Numbered from the stretch's first letter, positions 1 through 7,603 are shown. The stretch: DNA of 11,543 nt from Verrucomicrobia bacterium UBA4286 (GCA_002395905.1 DGVK01000087.1:1-11543), one strand, 5' to 3'. Numbers and translations are program-made. Notes: generated by a model not told the origin, from the letters alone.

Positions 1-648
1 ATCGTGCGCGGCAACACGATGAAGAACGCAATCCTCCCGATGCTCGACCGGCTTGGACCGAAGCGCATCGTAATCGCATCCTCCGCGCCGCCCATCCGCT
101 ACCCCGACTGCTACGGAATCGACATGTCCACGCTCGGCGAGCTCGTCGCGTTCCGTGCGCTCGTCAATCTTCTGGGAACGGATGCCGAGAAGACATTTCG
201 GATCGCTTTAGCTGATGAAGAGAGTTCTTTGACAGGATTAACAGGATTGACAAGATTATCCGGGGACATACCCCAAGACCCCAAGAATCATGTAAATCTT
301 GTAAATCCTGTCAAATACAATCCCCTCGCCGCGCTCTACGCCCGCTTCACCGAGGAGCAGCACTGCGCCGAGATCGCCCGCCTCCTCACCCCGCCCGGCA
401 TGAAGGCTGAGGTGAAGGTGGTTTACCAGTCAGTGGAAAATCTACGGAAATGCTTGACAGCAGACTTCGGACATCGGACTTCGAAAAACCGGTCTCTTGC
501 CTCAACGACGAACCACGAGACTCGAACCACAAACCACGAAATCGGCGACTGGTACTTCACCGGCGACTATCCCACTCCCGGCGGATACATGGTTCTGAAC
601 ACAGCCCTTCAACACTATCTGGAAAATAACGATGAACGATCTTATTGA
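1..648 (+). CDS. purF: Amidophosphoribosyltransferase (PurF), C-terminal part; 5' end outside window
   Basis: First committed step of purine synthesis: PRPP plus glutamine gives 5-phosphoribosylamine; cytosolic. The window opens inside the PRPP-binding signature (IVRGNT, bases 1-18), followed by SAPPIRYPDCYGIDM, the conserved segment after the PRTase P-loop. The class II glutaminase domain lies upstream and is not seen. The tail has the long Bacteroidetes/PVC-type form: AFRALVNLLG, then FTEEQ..EIARLLTPPG, then GDWYFTGDYPTPGG. Two stretches do not belong to the family. One is a palindromic-repeat peptide (TGLTGLTRL ... [10 protein letters not shown]) at 228-315. The other is a low-complexity peptide (FGHRTSKNRSL, then STTNHETRTTNHE) at about 460-543, between VENLRKC and GDWYF where relatives have only a few residues. 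Both keep the frame. The stop overlaps the carA start by 17 bases. The identification is firm; whether the enlarged protein is active is unknown. Confidence 0.93.
   Translation: MVRGNTMKNAILPMLDRLGPKRIVIASSAPPIRYPDCYGIDMSTLGELVAFRALVNLLGTDAEKTFRIALADEESSLTGLTGLTRLSGDIPQDPKNHVNLVNPVKYNPLAALYARFTEEQHCAEIARLLTPPGMKAEVKVVYQSVENLRKCLTADFGHRTSKNRSLASTTNHETRTTNHEIGDWYFTGDYPTPGGYMVLNTALQHYLENNDERSY
228..315 (+). repeat. In-frame palindromic repeat, copy 1 (in purF)
   Basis: An inverted repeat with arms at about 228-257 and 286-315. The left arm runs tttgacaggatt, then aacaggatt, then gacaagatt, three tandem 9-base units. The right arm (aatcatgtaaatc, then ttgtaaatcctgtcaaa) is close to its reverse complement. 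The spacer contains a small inner hairpin, gggg acata cccc (262-274). It is translated as TGLTGLTRL ... [10 protein letters not shown] with no stop. The same family recurs at 2825-2894 and 4802-4857. Confidence 0.85.
460..543 (+). repeat. Second in-frame repeat insert in purF (tandem-type, different family)
   Basis: Two short tandem patterns lie side by side. The first is gacttcgg/acatcgg/acttcg (463-484). The second is acgaaccacga, then gactcgaaccac, then aaaccacgaa (about 507-540), built on a gaaccac unit. Both are translated in frame and interrupt the PurF tail just before GDWYFTG. Neither resembles the caggatt palindrome. Exact edges are uncertain because they are judged from the expected protein alignment. 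Confidence 0.6.
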
Positions 649-1789
649 GAAATGGAAAGCGGAGCGTGAGCGGACGGCGTTCCTTGCGCTTGACGACGGG
701 ACGGTTTTTCACGGCGTCGCGTTCGGCGCGAAGAAGGACGCATTCGGCGAGGTCGTGTTCAACACAGGAATGAGCGGCTATCAGGAGATTCTGACCGATC
801 CCTCCTACGCCGGACAGTTCGTCGTCCTCACCACGGCCGAAGTCGGCAACTACGGAGTCAATGGCGCGGACGAAGAAAGTCGCGCCTTGTTTTTATCGGG
901 ACTGGTCATCGGCGACCTTACCGAGCCGAGCAGCTGGCGCAGCGAAAAGAGCCTCGACGAATATCTGCACGAGAACGGCATCCCCGGCATCTACGACGTC
1001 GATACACGCGCACTCACGCTGCACATCCGCGAACACGGCAACCGGAAGGCGTATCTGTGCGTTGGAGGGCTAGAAGCCCTAGGACAACCAAAATCACTAG
1101 AAAACGCCGCCATCGCCAGGGCCCGCGAATGGTCTGGCCTCGACGGGCAGGACTACGCGGCGAAGGTGACATGCAAAACGGCTTATGAATTTCCTGCCGC
1201 AAAGAACGCAAGGTCGCCACACATCGTCTGCTACGACTTTGGCGTTAAGACCAACATACTCCGCTCGCTCGCCGAGTGGTCGCGTGTTACCGTAGTTCCA
1301 GCGAAGACGTCGGCAGAAGAAGTTCTTGCGATTAAGCCCGACGGAGTCTTTCTCTCAAACGGTCCTGCAGATCCAGCGGCTGTGACGTATGCGATAGAAA
1401 ATATTCAGAAACTGTTGGGGAAAGTGCCTATAATGGGAATCTGCCTGGGGCATCAGCTTCTCGCGCTCGCCTGCAGCGCGAATACGGCGCGGCTCAAGTT
1501 CGGGCACCACGGCTGCAACCACCCGGTGAAGAACCTCGCCACCGGCAAAGTCGAGATCACCAGCCAGAACCACAACTTCGCCGTCGTGCCCGAGTCGATT
1601 CCCGCCTGTCTGGAAGTTACGCACATAAATCTCAACGACGGATCCATCGAGGGCATCCGCCACAAGACGCTCCCCGCCTTCTCGGTGCAGTTTCACCCGG
1701 AGGCCTGCCCCGGCCCGCACGATTCGGACTGTCTCTTCAAACAATTCAGAAATCTTATCGCACGCCGCTCTCTTCGCACCTCTGTGTGA
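632..1789 (+). CDS. carA: Carbamoyl-phosphate synthase small (glutaminase) subunit CarA
   Basis: Hydrolyses glutamine and channels ammonia to CarB for carbamoyl phosphate synthesis (pyrimidines, arginine). The N-terminal CarA-specific domain is clear (residues ~16-60: FLALDDGTVFHG, then EVVFNTGMSGYQEILTDPSY). The class I amidotransferase domain starts near residue 195 (HIVCYDFGVKTNILR). The catalytic triad is visible: Cys271 in GICLGHQ, and His355 and Glu357 in QFHPEA, two residues off the E. coli numbering (269/353/355). The 385-residue length is usual for the family. The ATG at 632 gives about 14 residues before the conserved start and overlaps the purF end by 17 bases, which suggests translational coupling; the ribosome site (ggaaaa, 621-626) is weak. 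Residues ~144-156 are encoded by an odd CTAG-rich hairpin stretch. Firm call. Confidence 0.96.
   Translation: MNDLIEKWKAERERTAFLALDDGTVFHGVAFGAKKDAFGEVVFNTGMSGYQEILTDPSYAGQFVVLTTAEVGNYGVNGADEESRALFLSGLVIGDLTEPSSWRSEKSLDEYLHENGIPGIYDVDTRALTLHIREHGNRKAYLCVGGLEALGQPKSLENAAIARAREWSGLDGQDYAAKVTCKTAYEFPAAKNARSPHIVCYDFGVKTNILRSLAEWSRVTVVPAKTSAEEVLAIKPDGVFLSNGPADPAAVTYAIENIQKLLGKVPIMGICLGHQLLALACSANTARLKFGHHGCNHPVKNLATGKVEITSQNHNFAVVPESIPACLEVTHINLNDGSIEGIRHKTLPAFSVQFHPEACPGPHDSDCLFKQFRNLIARRSLRTSV
1064..1100 (+). repeat. CTAG-rich hairpin insert in carA (possible third repeat family)
   Basis: A perfect 6-base stem, agggct (1066-1071) and agccct (1075-1080) with loop aga, is followed by two more ctag tetramers (1079-1082, 1097-1100), giving three CTAG in about 30 bases. 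CTAG is generally scarce in bacterial genes. The encoded peptide (GGLEALGQPKSLE) falls where E. coli CarA has a shorter variable linker (roughly five residues fewer). Calling it a repeat insert is inference, since only one copy is visible. Confidence 0.35.
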
Positions 1790-1811
1790 GACAGAACCAA
1801 CATTCTCTTCT

Positions 1812-3494
1812 ATGAAAAAGCAAGTCAAGTACGTATTCATCACGGGCGGCGTGGTAAGCTCGCTCGGCAAAGGCGTTACAAGCGCCAGCCTCGCGCTGCT
1901 CCTAAAATCGCGCGGCTACAAGGTCTTCATGCAGAAGCTCGACCCCTACCTCAATGTAGACCCGGGCACGATGTCTCCATATCAGCACGGCGAGGTGTTC
2001 GTGACGGACGACGGCGCGGAGACCGATCTCGATCTCGGCCACTACGAGCGCTTCGCCGGCGTAACCTGCACCAAGGCGTCCAACTTCACATCGGGGCGCA
2101 TCTACTCCGCCGTCCTCGCACGCGAACGCGCCGGCGGCTATCTCGGCGGCACGGTGCAGGTCGTGCCGCACGTCACGGACGAGATCAAGGCGGCGATCAG
2201 GAGCGCGAGCGAACACGATTGCGAAATCGTCCTCTGTGAGATCGGCGGTGTTTCTGGAGACATCGAAAGTCTCCCCTTCCTTGAGGCTGCTCGGCAGTTT
2301 CGCTTCGAGGTCGGGGCTGAAAACACGTGCTTCGTGCATCTAACGCTCGTGCCCTACCTCAAGGCGGCTGGCGAACTGAAGACAAAACCGTCGCAGCATT
2401 CCGTCGGACAGCTCCGCGCGATCGGCATCATCCCCGACATTCTCGTCTGCCGCACGGAGATGTCGATTCCCGAAGAACATCTTCAGAAGCTCGCCTTGTT
2501 CTGCAACGTGAAGCGCAAATGCGTCATCGAGGAAAAGGATGTCACAGACTCCGTCTACGCCGTGCCGCGCGAACTGCGCAAGCAGGGCCTCGACGAACAG
2601 GTTCTCCGCCAGCTTCATCTTGACATCTGGCCCATCAAGCACACGGTCTGGGATACGCTCGTCAGAAAAGCGACGCAGCCTAAAAAGCGTTGCCGCATAG
2701 CCCTTGTCGGCAAATACATCGCAATCCGCGACGCCTACAAGTCGGTACACGAGGCGCTCCAGCACGCAGGCATGGCGAACAACTGCAAAGTCGAGGTCGT
2801 GCCGATAGAGGCAGAGGAGTTTGAGACAGGATTTACAGGATTAACAGAATTGACGAAGTCTTCCAATCATGTAAATCTTGTTAATCCTGTCAAAAACAAC
2901 CCGCTGAAAGACATCGACGGCATTCTCGTTCCCGGAGGGTTCGGCGCGCGCGGAGTCGAAGGGAAGATCGCCGCGATACGATATGCCCGCGAAAACAGCA
3001 TCCCCTTCCTCGGCATCTGCCTCGGTATGCAATGCACAGTGATCGAATACGCGCGCGACATTCTCGGATGGAAGGACGCCAACTCGACCGAGTTTGACAA
3101 GAAGACGACACATCCCGTCATCGACCTCATGGACGGACAGCGCGGCGTCACGCAGAAAGGCGGCACAATGCGCCTCGGCGCGTATCCGTGCATCCTTAAG
3201 AAAGGTTCCCTCGCCGCGAAGCTGTACAAGATTCAAAACATCTCCGAACGGCATCGACACCGCTACGAACTGGCCTGCGACAGCGACGGGAGGGCCGCGC
3301 TTGTCGCGGCCGGTCTCGATGTTTCCGGTCTTTCGCCGGACGGCAAGCTCGTAGAGATCGTGGAGCTTCCGCAGGTGAAACATCCGTACTTCATCGCCTG
3401 CCAGTTCCATCCAGAGTTCAAGTCCCGCCCAACCGCACCGCATCCGCTCTTTCTCGGCCTCGTCTCGGCGGCGCTAAAAAGGAAGGCAAGATGA
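1812..3494 (+). CDS. pyrG: CTP synthase (glutamine-hydrolysing) PyrG
   Basis: Makes CTP from UTP, ATP and glutamine. The amidoligase (synthetase) domain opens with [16 protein letters not shown] (residues 4-19) and continues with [20 protein letters not shown] and [17 protein letters not shown]. The class I glutaminase domain has [14 protein letters not shown], catalytic Cys403 in GICLGMQ, and His533 and Glu535 in QFHPEF. At 560 residues it is longer than E. coli PyrG (545). Cys403 is 24 positions beyond E. coli Cys379, matching an in-frame repeat insert at residues ~338-361 ([13 protein letters not shown], then [10 protein letters not shown]) in the linker between the domains. The ATG at 1812 sits 22 bases after carA with no clear Shine-Dalgarno. 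It is unusual to find pyrG between carA and carB. Firm call. Confidence 0.97.
   Translation: MKKQVKYVFITGGVVSSLGKGVTSASLALLLKSRGYKVFMQKLDPYLNVDPGTMSPYQHGEVFVTDDGAETDLDLGHYERFAGVTCTKASNFTSGRIYSAVLARERAGGYLGGTVQVVPHVTDEIKAAIRSASEHDCEIVLCEIGGVSGDIESLPFLEAARQFRFEVGAENTCFVHLTLVPYLKAAGELKTKPSQHSVGQLRAIGIIPDILVCRTEMSIPEEHLQKLALFCNVKRKCVIEEKDVTDSVYAVPRELRKQGLDEQVLRQLHLDIWPIKHTVWDTLVRKATQPKKRCRIALVGKYIAIRDAYKSVHEALQHAGMANNCKVEVVPIEAEEFETGFTGLTELTKSSNHVNLVNPVKNNPLKDIDGILVPGGFGARGVEGKIAAIRYARENSIPFLGICLGMQCTVIEYARDILGWKDANSTEFDKKTTHPVIDLMDGQRGVTQKGGTMRLGAYPCILKKGSLAAKLYKIQNISERHRHRYELACDSDGRAALVAAGLDVSGLSPDGKLVEIVELPQVKHPYFIACQFHPEFKSRPTAPHPLFLGLVSAALKRKAR
2825..2894 (+). repeat. In-frame palindromic repeat, copy 2 (in pyrG)
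   Basis: The left arm (gacaggatt, tacaggatt, aacagaatt, gac) spans 2825-2854. The right arm (aatcatgtaaatc, then ttgttaatcctgtcaaa) spans 2865-2894 and is almost identical to the right arm in purF (286-315), with one difference over 30 bases. The spacer is only about 10 bases, against 28 in purF. It is read in the same frame as in purF ([11 protein letters not shown] ... [10 protein letters not shown]) and placed between EAEEFE and [13 protein letters not shown]. Confidence 0.88.
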
Positions 3495-6400
3495 AACGCT
3501 CCGACATAAAGAAGATTCTTGTCATAGGCTCGGGGCCGATCGTCATCGGACAGGGTTGCGAGTTCGACTACTCTGGCTGCCAGGCGGTGAAGGCGTTGCG
3601 GCGCGAGGGATACGAAATCGTCCTCGTGAACTCCAATCCGGCGACGGTCATGACCGATCCAGAAATGGCCGAAGCGACCTACATAGAACCGCTTACAGTC
3701 GATTCTGTCACGGCGATCATCCGCAAGGAAAAGCCCGACGCCATCCTCCCGACGCTCGGCGGACAGACCGCGCTCAACCTCGCGATGGAGCTTAAGCACG
3801 CCGGCGTTCTTGACGGGTGCGGCGTAGAAATGATCGGCACCGATGCAGACGCCATCGCGCGTGCCGAAGACCGAAATCTCTTCAAGTCCGCGATGGGAAA
3901 ACTTGGACTCGACATGCCGAAATCCGGCAGCGCCCATTCGCTCGAAGAGGCCGAGACAGTCGCCGCAGAGATAGGCATGTGGCCGCTCATAATCCGACCC
4001 GGCTTCACGCTCGGCGGCACAGGAGGAGGGATCGCGCATGATGCGGACGAGTTCCGCGCCATCGTCTCGCGCGGGCTGGAAGCCTCGCTCAATCACGAAG
4101 TGCTCGTAGAAGAGTCGCTTATCGGGTGGAAGGAGTATGAGATGGAGGTCATGCGCGACAAAACCGGAAACGCGGTGATAGTCTGTTCCATCGAGAACAT
4201 GGATCCTATGGGCGTCCATACAGGCGACTCCATCACCGTCGCTCCGATTCAGACTTTGAGCGACCGCGAATACCAGGCGATGCGCGACGACTCCATCCGC
4301 GTTCTGGAGGCGATCGGCATCGCGACCGGCGGCTCGAACGTCCAGTGGGCCGTCAATCCGAAGACCGGACGCCGCATCATCATCGAGATGAATCCGCGCG
4401 TCTCGCGTTCGTCCGCGCTCGCGTCCAAGGCGACGGGCTTCCCGATCGCGAAAATCGCCGCCCTTCTCGCCGTCGGCTGCACGCTGGACGAGCTGAAGAA
4501 CGACATAACAGAAGTGACACCCGCCTGTTTCGAGCCGGCGCTTGATTATGTTGTCGTGAAGGTTCCGCGCTTCACCTTCGAGAAATTCCCAGGCGCGGAC
4601 ACGCGACTTGGCACGCAGATGAAGTCCGTCGGCGAGGCTATGGCGATAGGCCGCACCTTTAAGCAGGCATATCTCAAGGCCGTGCGTTCGCTGGAAGCTC
4701 CGCTCGCTGGGCACGACGTTGAAAGCTTCGATCCGTGGTTCAAGGCGCAGCTCGACGAGATCGAGGCGTTCAGAAAGTTCCTTGCGTCAAAAAAGGATGT
4801 TTTGACAGGATCGCGAATTAAAAACAATCCTGTAAACCACGTCAATCCTGCCGAAAACGGCGATGACGCCATCGCACTTCTGCGACAGGCGAAAGTGTTC
4901 GGATTCAGCGACATTGAGATCGCCGAGGCAATCGGCGTCGGTGAAGACGAAGTGCGTGCGCGGCGCCTCGCTCTCGGCATAAAGCCGGATTACGGCGAAG
5001 TCGACACCTGCGCCGGCGAATTCGAGGCGAAGACGCCGTATTACTACTCTTATTATTCGCCTGCAGACTTCCAAGGTCTGAAATCTAATATGCCTGAAAT
5101 CATCAGTCCTAAGTCCGCCATCCGCAAAATCATGATTCTCGGCGGCGGTCCAAACCGGATAGGCCAGGGAATCGAGTTTGACTGGTGCTGCTGCCACGCC
5201 GCCTTCGCGCTGCGCAAGATGGGAGTCGAAGTCGTAATGGTGAACTCCAACCCCGAAACCGTCTCGACCGACTATGACACCTCCGACAAGCTTTACTTCG
5301 AGCCGCTCACATTCGAGGATGTGACGGCAATCTACGAGCGCGAGCGGTGCGACGGCGCAATAGTCCAGTTCGGCGGGCAGACCCCGTTGAACCTCGCGAA
5401 GCGGCTTGAGGCGGCGGGCGTAAGAATTCTCGGCACTTCGCCGAAGGACATCGCGCTCGCAGAAGACCGCGACTTCTTCCGCGCACTCGTGACGGAAGTA
5501 GGCGTGAAGCAGCCGTCTAGCGGAATTGCCCATTCTACAGAGGATGCCATAGCGATAGCGGATAAAATCGGCTACCCTGTTCTCGTGCGGCCGTCGTTTG
5601 TTCTAGGCGGACGCGGAATGGCGATCGTATATCATGAAAATCGGCTGCGCGACTATGTTGAAGAGGCCGTTCGCGTCTCGGAAGGACGCCCGATTCTGAT
5701 CGACAAATTCCTGACGCATGCCATCGAACTTGATGTCGACTGTGTCTCGGACGGCGAGACGACAGTGATCGGCGCCATACTGGAACACATAGAGGAGGCA
5801 GGATGCCACTCCGGCGACGCAGCGGCCGTCACGCCACCCGTGTCGCTTGCGAAAGAGACTGTCGCAGAAGTCGAGCGCATCGCCAGGGTATTCGCCAAGC
5901 GGCTTCATGTATGCGGGCTAATGAACATCCAACTCGCCGTAAAGGACGGGGAGGTATGGATGATCGAGGTGAATCCGCGCGCTTCGCGCACCGTGCCGTT
6001 CGTATCGAAGGCTGTCGGCTGGTCGCTTGCAGGCCTCGCCGCGCGCTGCATGGCGGGGGAGATGACTGGCCGTATTGACAGCATTCAAGCGCCCACGTTA
6101 TACTGTGTCAAAGAGGCAGTCTTCCCGTTCTCGAAATTTCCCGGCGCAGACATAACGCTTACACCCGAGATGAAGTCCACTGGCGAAGTCATGGCTTTCG
6201 GGCCGAACGCCGCAACCGCCTACTACAAAAGCCAGATCGCCGCCGGGAGTCCACTGCCGACCGGCGGCGGCGTCATTCTCTCGGTCCGAGACAAAGACAA
6301 ACCGGCAGTCGTCGAGCTTGCCAAAATACTTGATAAAATGGGGTATGAAATATGGGCGACACGCGGTACATCGACAGCGCTGTGGCGCGCAGGCGTTGAA

Positions 6401-6685
6401 TCGAACGCTCTCTACAAAATAACACTCGGAGACCCAAATGCACTCGACCTCATCAGGATTGGCAGAGTCAAATGGATTGTCAACACGCGCGAAGACGGCG
6501 AGACTGCGGCGCACGACAGCATGAAAATTCGCGCCGCCGCCATCGCCGCAGGCGTTCCTGTTACAACAACGCTCGCCGGATTCGCCGAAGCCACAAGAGG
6601 TCTCGAAGCGATACTGCGCGGCGACAATGCCGCGCCACAGCCGCTTCAGTCAATCCTGGCGCGGCCTCCATCAGTGCCTTCCTAA
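3491..6685 (+). CDS. carB: Carbamoyl-phosphate synthase large subunit CarB
   Basis: Makes carbamoyl phosphate from bicarbonate, two ATP and the ammonia delivered by CarA. Two homologous ATP-grasp halves are visible. The first begins [22 protein letters not shown] (residues ~9-28, written here without its last two) and has [18 protein letters not shown]. The second begins [20 protein letters not shown] near residue 545 and has [18 protein letters not shown]. The C-terminal MGS-like allosteric domain starts at ~residue 924 ([13 protein letters not shown] ... WIVNTRE). The ATG at 3491 overlaps the pyrG stop (ATGA) and has a good Shine-Dalgarno (aggaagg, 3480-3486). Oddities: between RSLEAPLAG and DPWFKAQ about 40 residues of the usual oligomerisation domain (the 'DRxWYIAxAxRxG' stretch) are missing, and residues ~438-456 ([18 protein letters not shown]) come from a decayed repeat copy. 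Length 1064, near the family norm. Confidence 0.97.
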   Translation: MKRSDIKKILVIGSGPIVIGQGCEFDYSGCQAVKALRREGYEIVLVNSNPATVMTDPEMAEATYIEPLTVDSVTAIIRKEKPDAILPTLGGQTALNLAMELKHAGVLDGCGVEMIGTDADAIARAEDRNLFKSAMGKLGLDMPKSGSAHSLEEAETVAAEIGMWPLIIRPGFTLGGTGGGIAHDADEFRAIVSRGLEASLNHEVLVEESLIGWKEYEMEVMRDKTGNAVIVCSIENMDPMGVHTGDSITVAPIQTLSDREYQAMRDDSIRVLEAIGIATGGSNVQWAVNPKTGRRIIIEMNPRVSRSSALASKATGFPIAKIAALLAVGCTLDELKNDITEVTPACFEPALDYVVVKVPRFTFEKFPGADTRLGTQMKSVGEAMAIGRTFKQAYLKAVRSLEAPLAGHDVESFDPWFKAQLDEIEAFRKFLASKKDVLTGSRIKNNPVNHVNPAENGDDAIALLRQAKVFGFSDIEIAEAIGVGEDEVRARRLALGIKPDYGEVDTCAGEFEAKTPYYYSYYSPADFQGLKSNMPEIISPKSAIRKIMILGGGPNRIGQGIEFDWCCCHAAFALRKMGVEVVMVNSNPETVSTDYDTSDKLYFEPLTFEDVTAIYERERCDGAIVQFGGQTPLNLAKRLEAAGVRILGTSPKDIALAEDRDFFRALVTEVGVKQPSSGIAHSTEDAIAIADKIGYPVLVRPSFVLGGRGMAIVYHENRLRDYVEEAVRVSEGRPILIDKFLTHAIELDVDCVSDGETTVIGAILEHIEEAGCHSGDAAAVTPPVSLAKETVAEVERIARVFAKRLHVCGLMNIQLAVKDGEVWMIEVNPRASRTVPFVSKAVGWSLAGLAARCMAGEMTGRIDSIQAPTLYCVKEAVFPFSKFPGADITLTPEMKSTGEVMAFGPNAATAYYKSQIAAGSPLPTGGGVILSVRDKDKPAVVELAKILDKMGYEIWATRGTSTALWRAGVESNALYKITLGDPNALDLIRIGRVKWIVNTREDGETAAHDSMKIRAAAIAAGVPVTTTLAGFAEATRGLEAILRGDNAAPQPLQSILARPPSVPS
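4802..4857 (+). repeat. In-frame palindromic repeat, copy 3, decayed (in carB)
   Basis: The outer left arm tttgacaggat (4802-4812) pairs with atcctgccgaaa (4846-4857). Between them lies aatcctgtaaaccacgtc, matching the right-arm pattern of the purF and pyrG copies. The left arm is shortened. The reading frame again gives LTG ... [10 protein letters not shown]. It sits in the region joining the oligomerisation domain to the second half of CarB. The lower similarity suggests an older insertion. Confidence 0.65.
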
Positions 6686-6693
6686 TGCCCCTG

Positions 6694-6782
6694 GGCGGAT
6701 CATTCAGACCAACTTATGGCTCAAGGCAGGAACAGCCTGGAGAGCTTCTCAACTGAATGCAATGGAGACGATTGGATCCGCC
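6694..6782. terminator. Nested inverted repeats just after carB; possible terminator or small element
   Basis: The left arm ggcggatcattcag (6694-6707) finds both halves of its complement downstream: ctgaatg (6753-6759) and gatccgcc (6775-6782), separated by a 15-base bulge. Inside is a further hairpin at 6719-6741 (ctcaaggc, loop, gcctggag, one mismatch). No U-run follows, so it is not a classic Rho-independent terminator. Its position between convergent genes (carB on +, the decayed gene on -) fits a terminator or a small non-autonomous element. Function is inferred. Confidence 0.3.
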
Positions 6783-7280
6783 AATGTCGCGCAAGACAGC
6801 ACGCTAACACCCAAAAGCACAGCGAACTGCTTCGGGAGGGACCATTCGTCGAAGAACGCAAATGCCGCTTCGACGTCCTCCGCATGCGGCATGTTGTGGT
6901 CGAGATCGGATTTTCGTTATAGAGACAGTTCTTGAATCCGTTGGACCTGTAGCCGTCGTAGCAACGTTGCGTGTCCAGTTTGTTGAAATTCTTGCCGCCC
7001 CGTGAGAAACGCGTAGCAATGCTTTTTGGCGACGCCGATCAAATTCTGGTTCTTTCCCAGAATCCTTTGTATCGGTGGCGCTGCTCGTCTAGAACATCAT
7101 CGAAAAAGTTGCAGCCGACACAATACATTCCGCCGAACGTGAAAACAGCGAGGTATTTTATCGCAAGCATGCTTGCGCACCGCCCGCCGCCAGAACTCCC
7201 AGAATGATTCTCTTGGTGCCTGTTGAAGATGGTCGAGCATTTTGACTTATACCCTTAAGTTTCTCTTTTGCTGTTTTCAT
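6749..7280 (-). pseudogene. Decayed gene of unknown function, several frames, minus strand
   Basis: Protein-like pieces follow one another on the minus strand in different frames. From ATG 7280: MKTAKEKLKGIS ... KRIILGVLAAGGAQA. From about 7170: IKYLAVFTFGGMYCVGC, then FFDDVLDEQRHRYKGFWE, ending at a TGA (7039-7041). Around 7055-6996: NLIGVAKKHCYAFLTG. In the frame of the second piece: GGKNFNKLDTQRCYDG, then YRSNGFKNCLYNENP. Finally, 6907-6749: DLDHNMPHAEDVEAAFAFF, then DEWSLPKQFAVLLG, ending at TGA 6749-6751. Together they look like one secreted or membrane-anchored protein of about 175 residues, with a hydrophobic N-terminus and a lipobox-like CVGC, destroyed by frameshifts. I do not recognise the family. 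The reconstruction is inference; the pieces could be unrelated small frames. Confidence 0.4.
7162..7177. repeat. 16-base perfect palindrome
   Basis: cgcaagcatgcttgcg is its own reverse complement. It lies exactly where the decayed minus-strand gene changes frame between its first and second pieces, so it may be an inserted sequence. A protein-binding site is an alternative. Confidence 0.5.
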
Positions 7281-7334
7281 ACCGAATGACAGCACTTTGC
7301 ATGAAAAGATCACTACCATCCCATAGACATGTGG

Positions 7335-7372
7335 TGAAAAGCCTCACGTAGAGGCGCAGAGATTCGGAGAAT
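7335..7372. repeat. Short interspersed repeat of the 'cctcacgtagaggcgcagag' type
   Basis: On the minus strand it reads tctccgaatctctgcg, then cctctacgtgaggc. That resembles the 'ctctgcgcctctgcgtgag' type of small intergenic repeat seen in many environmental bacterial genomes (recalled, not searched). It contains the hairpin cctc acgta gagg (7342-7354). No second clear copy is in the window, although the 3' end of carA (about 1768-1789) is faintly similar. The gene-free stretch 7281-7436 otherwise shows nothing I can name. Confidence 0.4.
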
Positions 7373-7401
7373 ATTCCGCAACCGATCTCTTGAAACGCAA
7401 A

Positions 7402-7462
7402 GTCGCCTTGCTGGTTTTCCTGTATACTCTACAGGTATGAAAACAAACCACAACAAGGCGAC
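7402..7462 (+). promoter_or_regulatory. Large hairpin covering the start of the IS4-type transposase
   Basis: The outer arms gtcgccttg (7402-7410) and caaggcgac (7454-7462) are perfectly complementary, extended by ggttt/aaacc with a small bulge. An inner stem, cctgta (7419-7424) and tacagg (7430-7435), has loop tactc. The ATG at 7437 lies inside. Stems over transposase starts usually limit translation from outside transcripts, and that role is inferred here. The tatact in the loop could be a -10 box, but no well-spaced -35 is evident. Confidence 0.5.
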
Positions 7463-7602
7463 GCCAAGAGTATACCATACTTTGAGGCAGATTGTTCAGC
7501 GAATCCCACGCTGGCTCATCGAAAAGACCGCGAACGCACACGGCGTGGACGCGCGGAAATTCTCGGCGACAAGCCACTTCGTCATGCTCATCCTCGTTGG
7601 CA
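7437..7602 (+). pseudogene. IS4-family transposase, N-terminal fragment (DUF4372-like)
   Basis: The first ~55 codons read MKTNHNKATPRVYHTLRQIV, then QRIPRWLIEKTANAHGVD, then ARKFSATSHFVMLIL. This matches the N-terminal domain that precedes the DDE domain in many IS4-type transposases (HxxxRQIxxxIP, xHGVDxxxRxFS, SHFVxLL). The catalytic DDE domain is absent. Similarity ends near 7600, just before a REP-like palindrome and the 3' end of the Y1 transposase gene. The frame stays open to 8126 only because it runs antisense through that gene. A dead remnant; the rest of the element is not found on the far side. Confidence 0.7.
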
Positions 7603-7603
7603 A

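Noticed and set aside
228..315. CRISPR array or riboswitch as explanation of the repeats
   Set aside because: Copies are kilobases apart, lie within coding frames, and have no regular spacers; translation through them is uninterrupted.
3263..4714. Long minus-strand open frame (483 codons) under pyrG/carB
   Set aside because: Antisense of strongly conserved CarB and PyrG coding sequence; low-complexity composition typical of shadows in G+C-rich genes.
5050..5100. Fourth repeat insert in carB (hairpin cagacttccaaggtctg near 5063-5079, extra residues [15 protein letters not shown])
   Set aside because: The hairpin and about 7-8 extra residues are real, but the position is naturally variable in CarB and the sequence does not match the other repeats; too weak to call.
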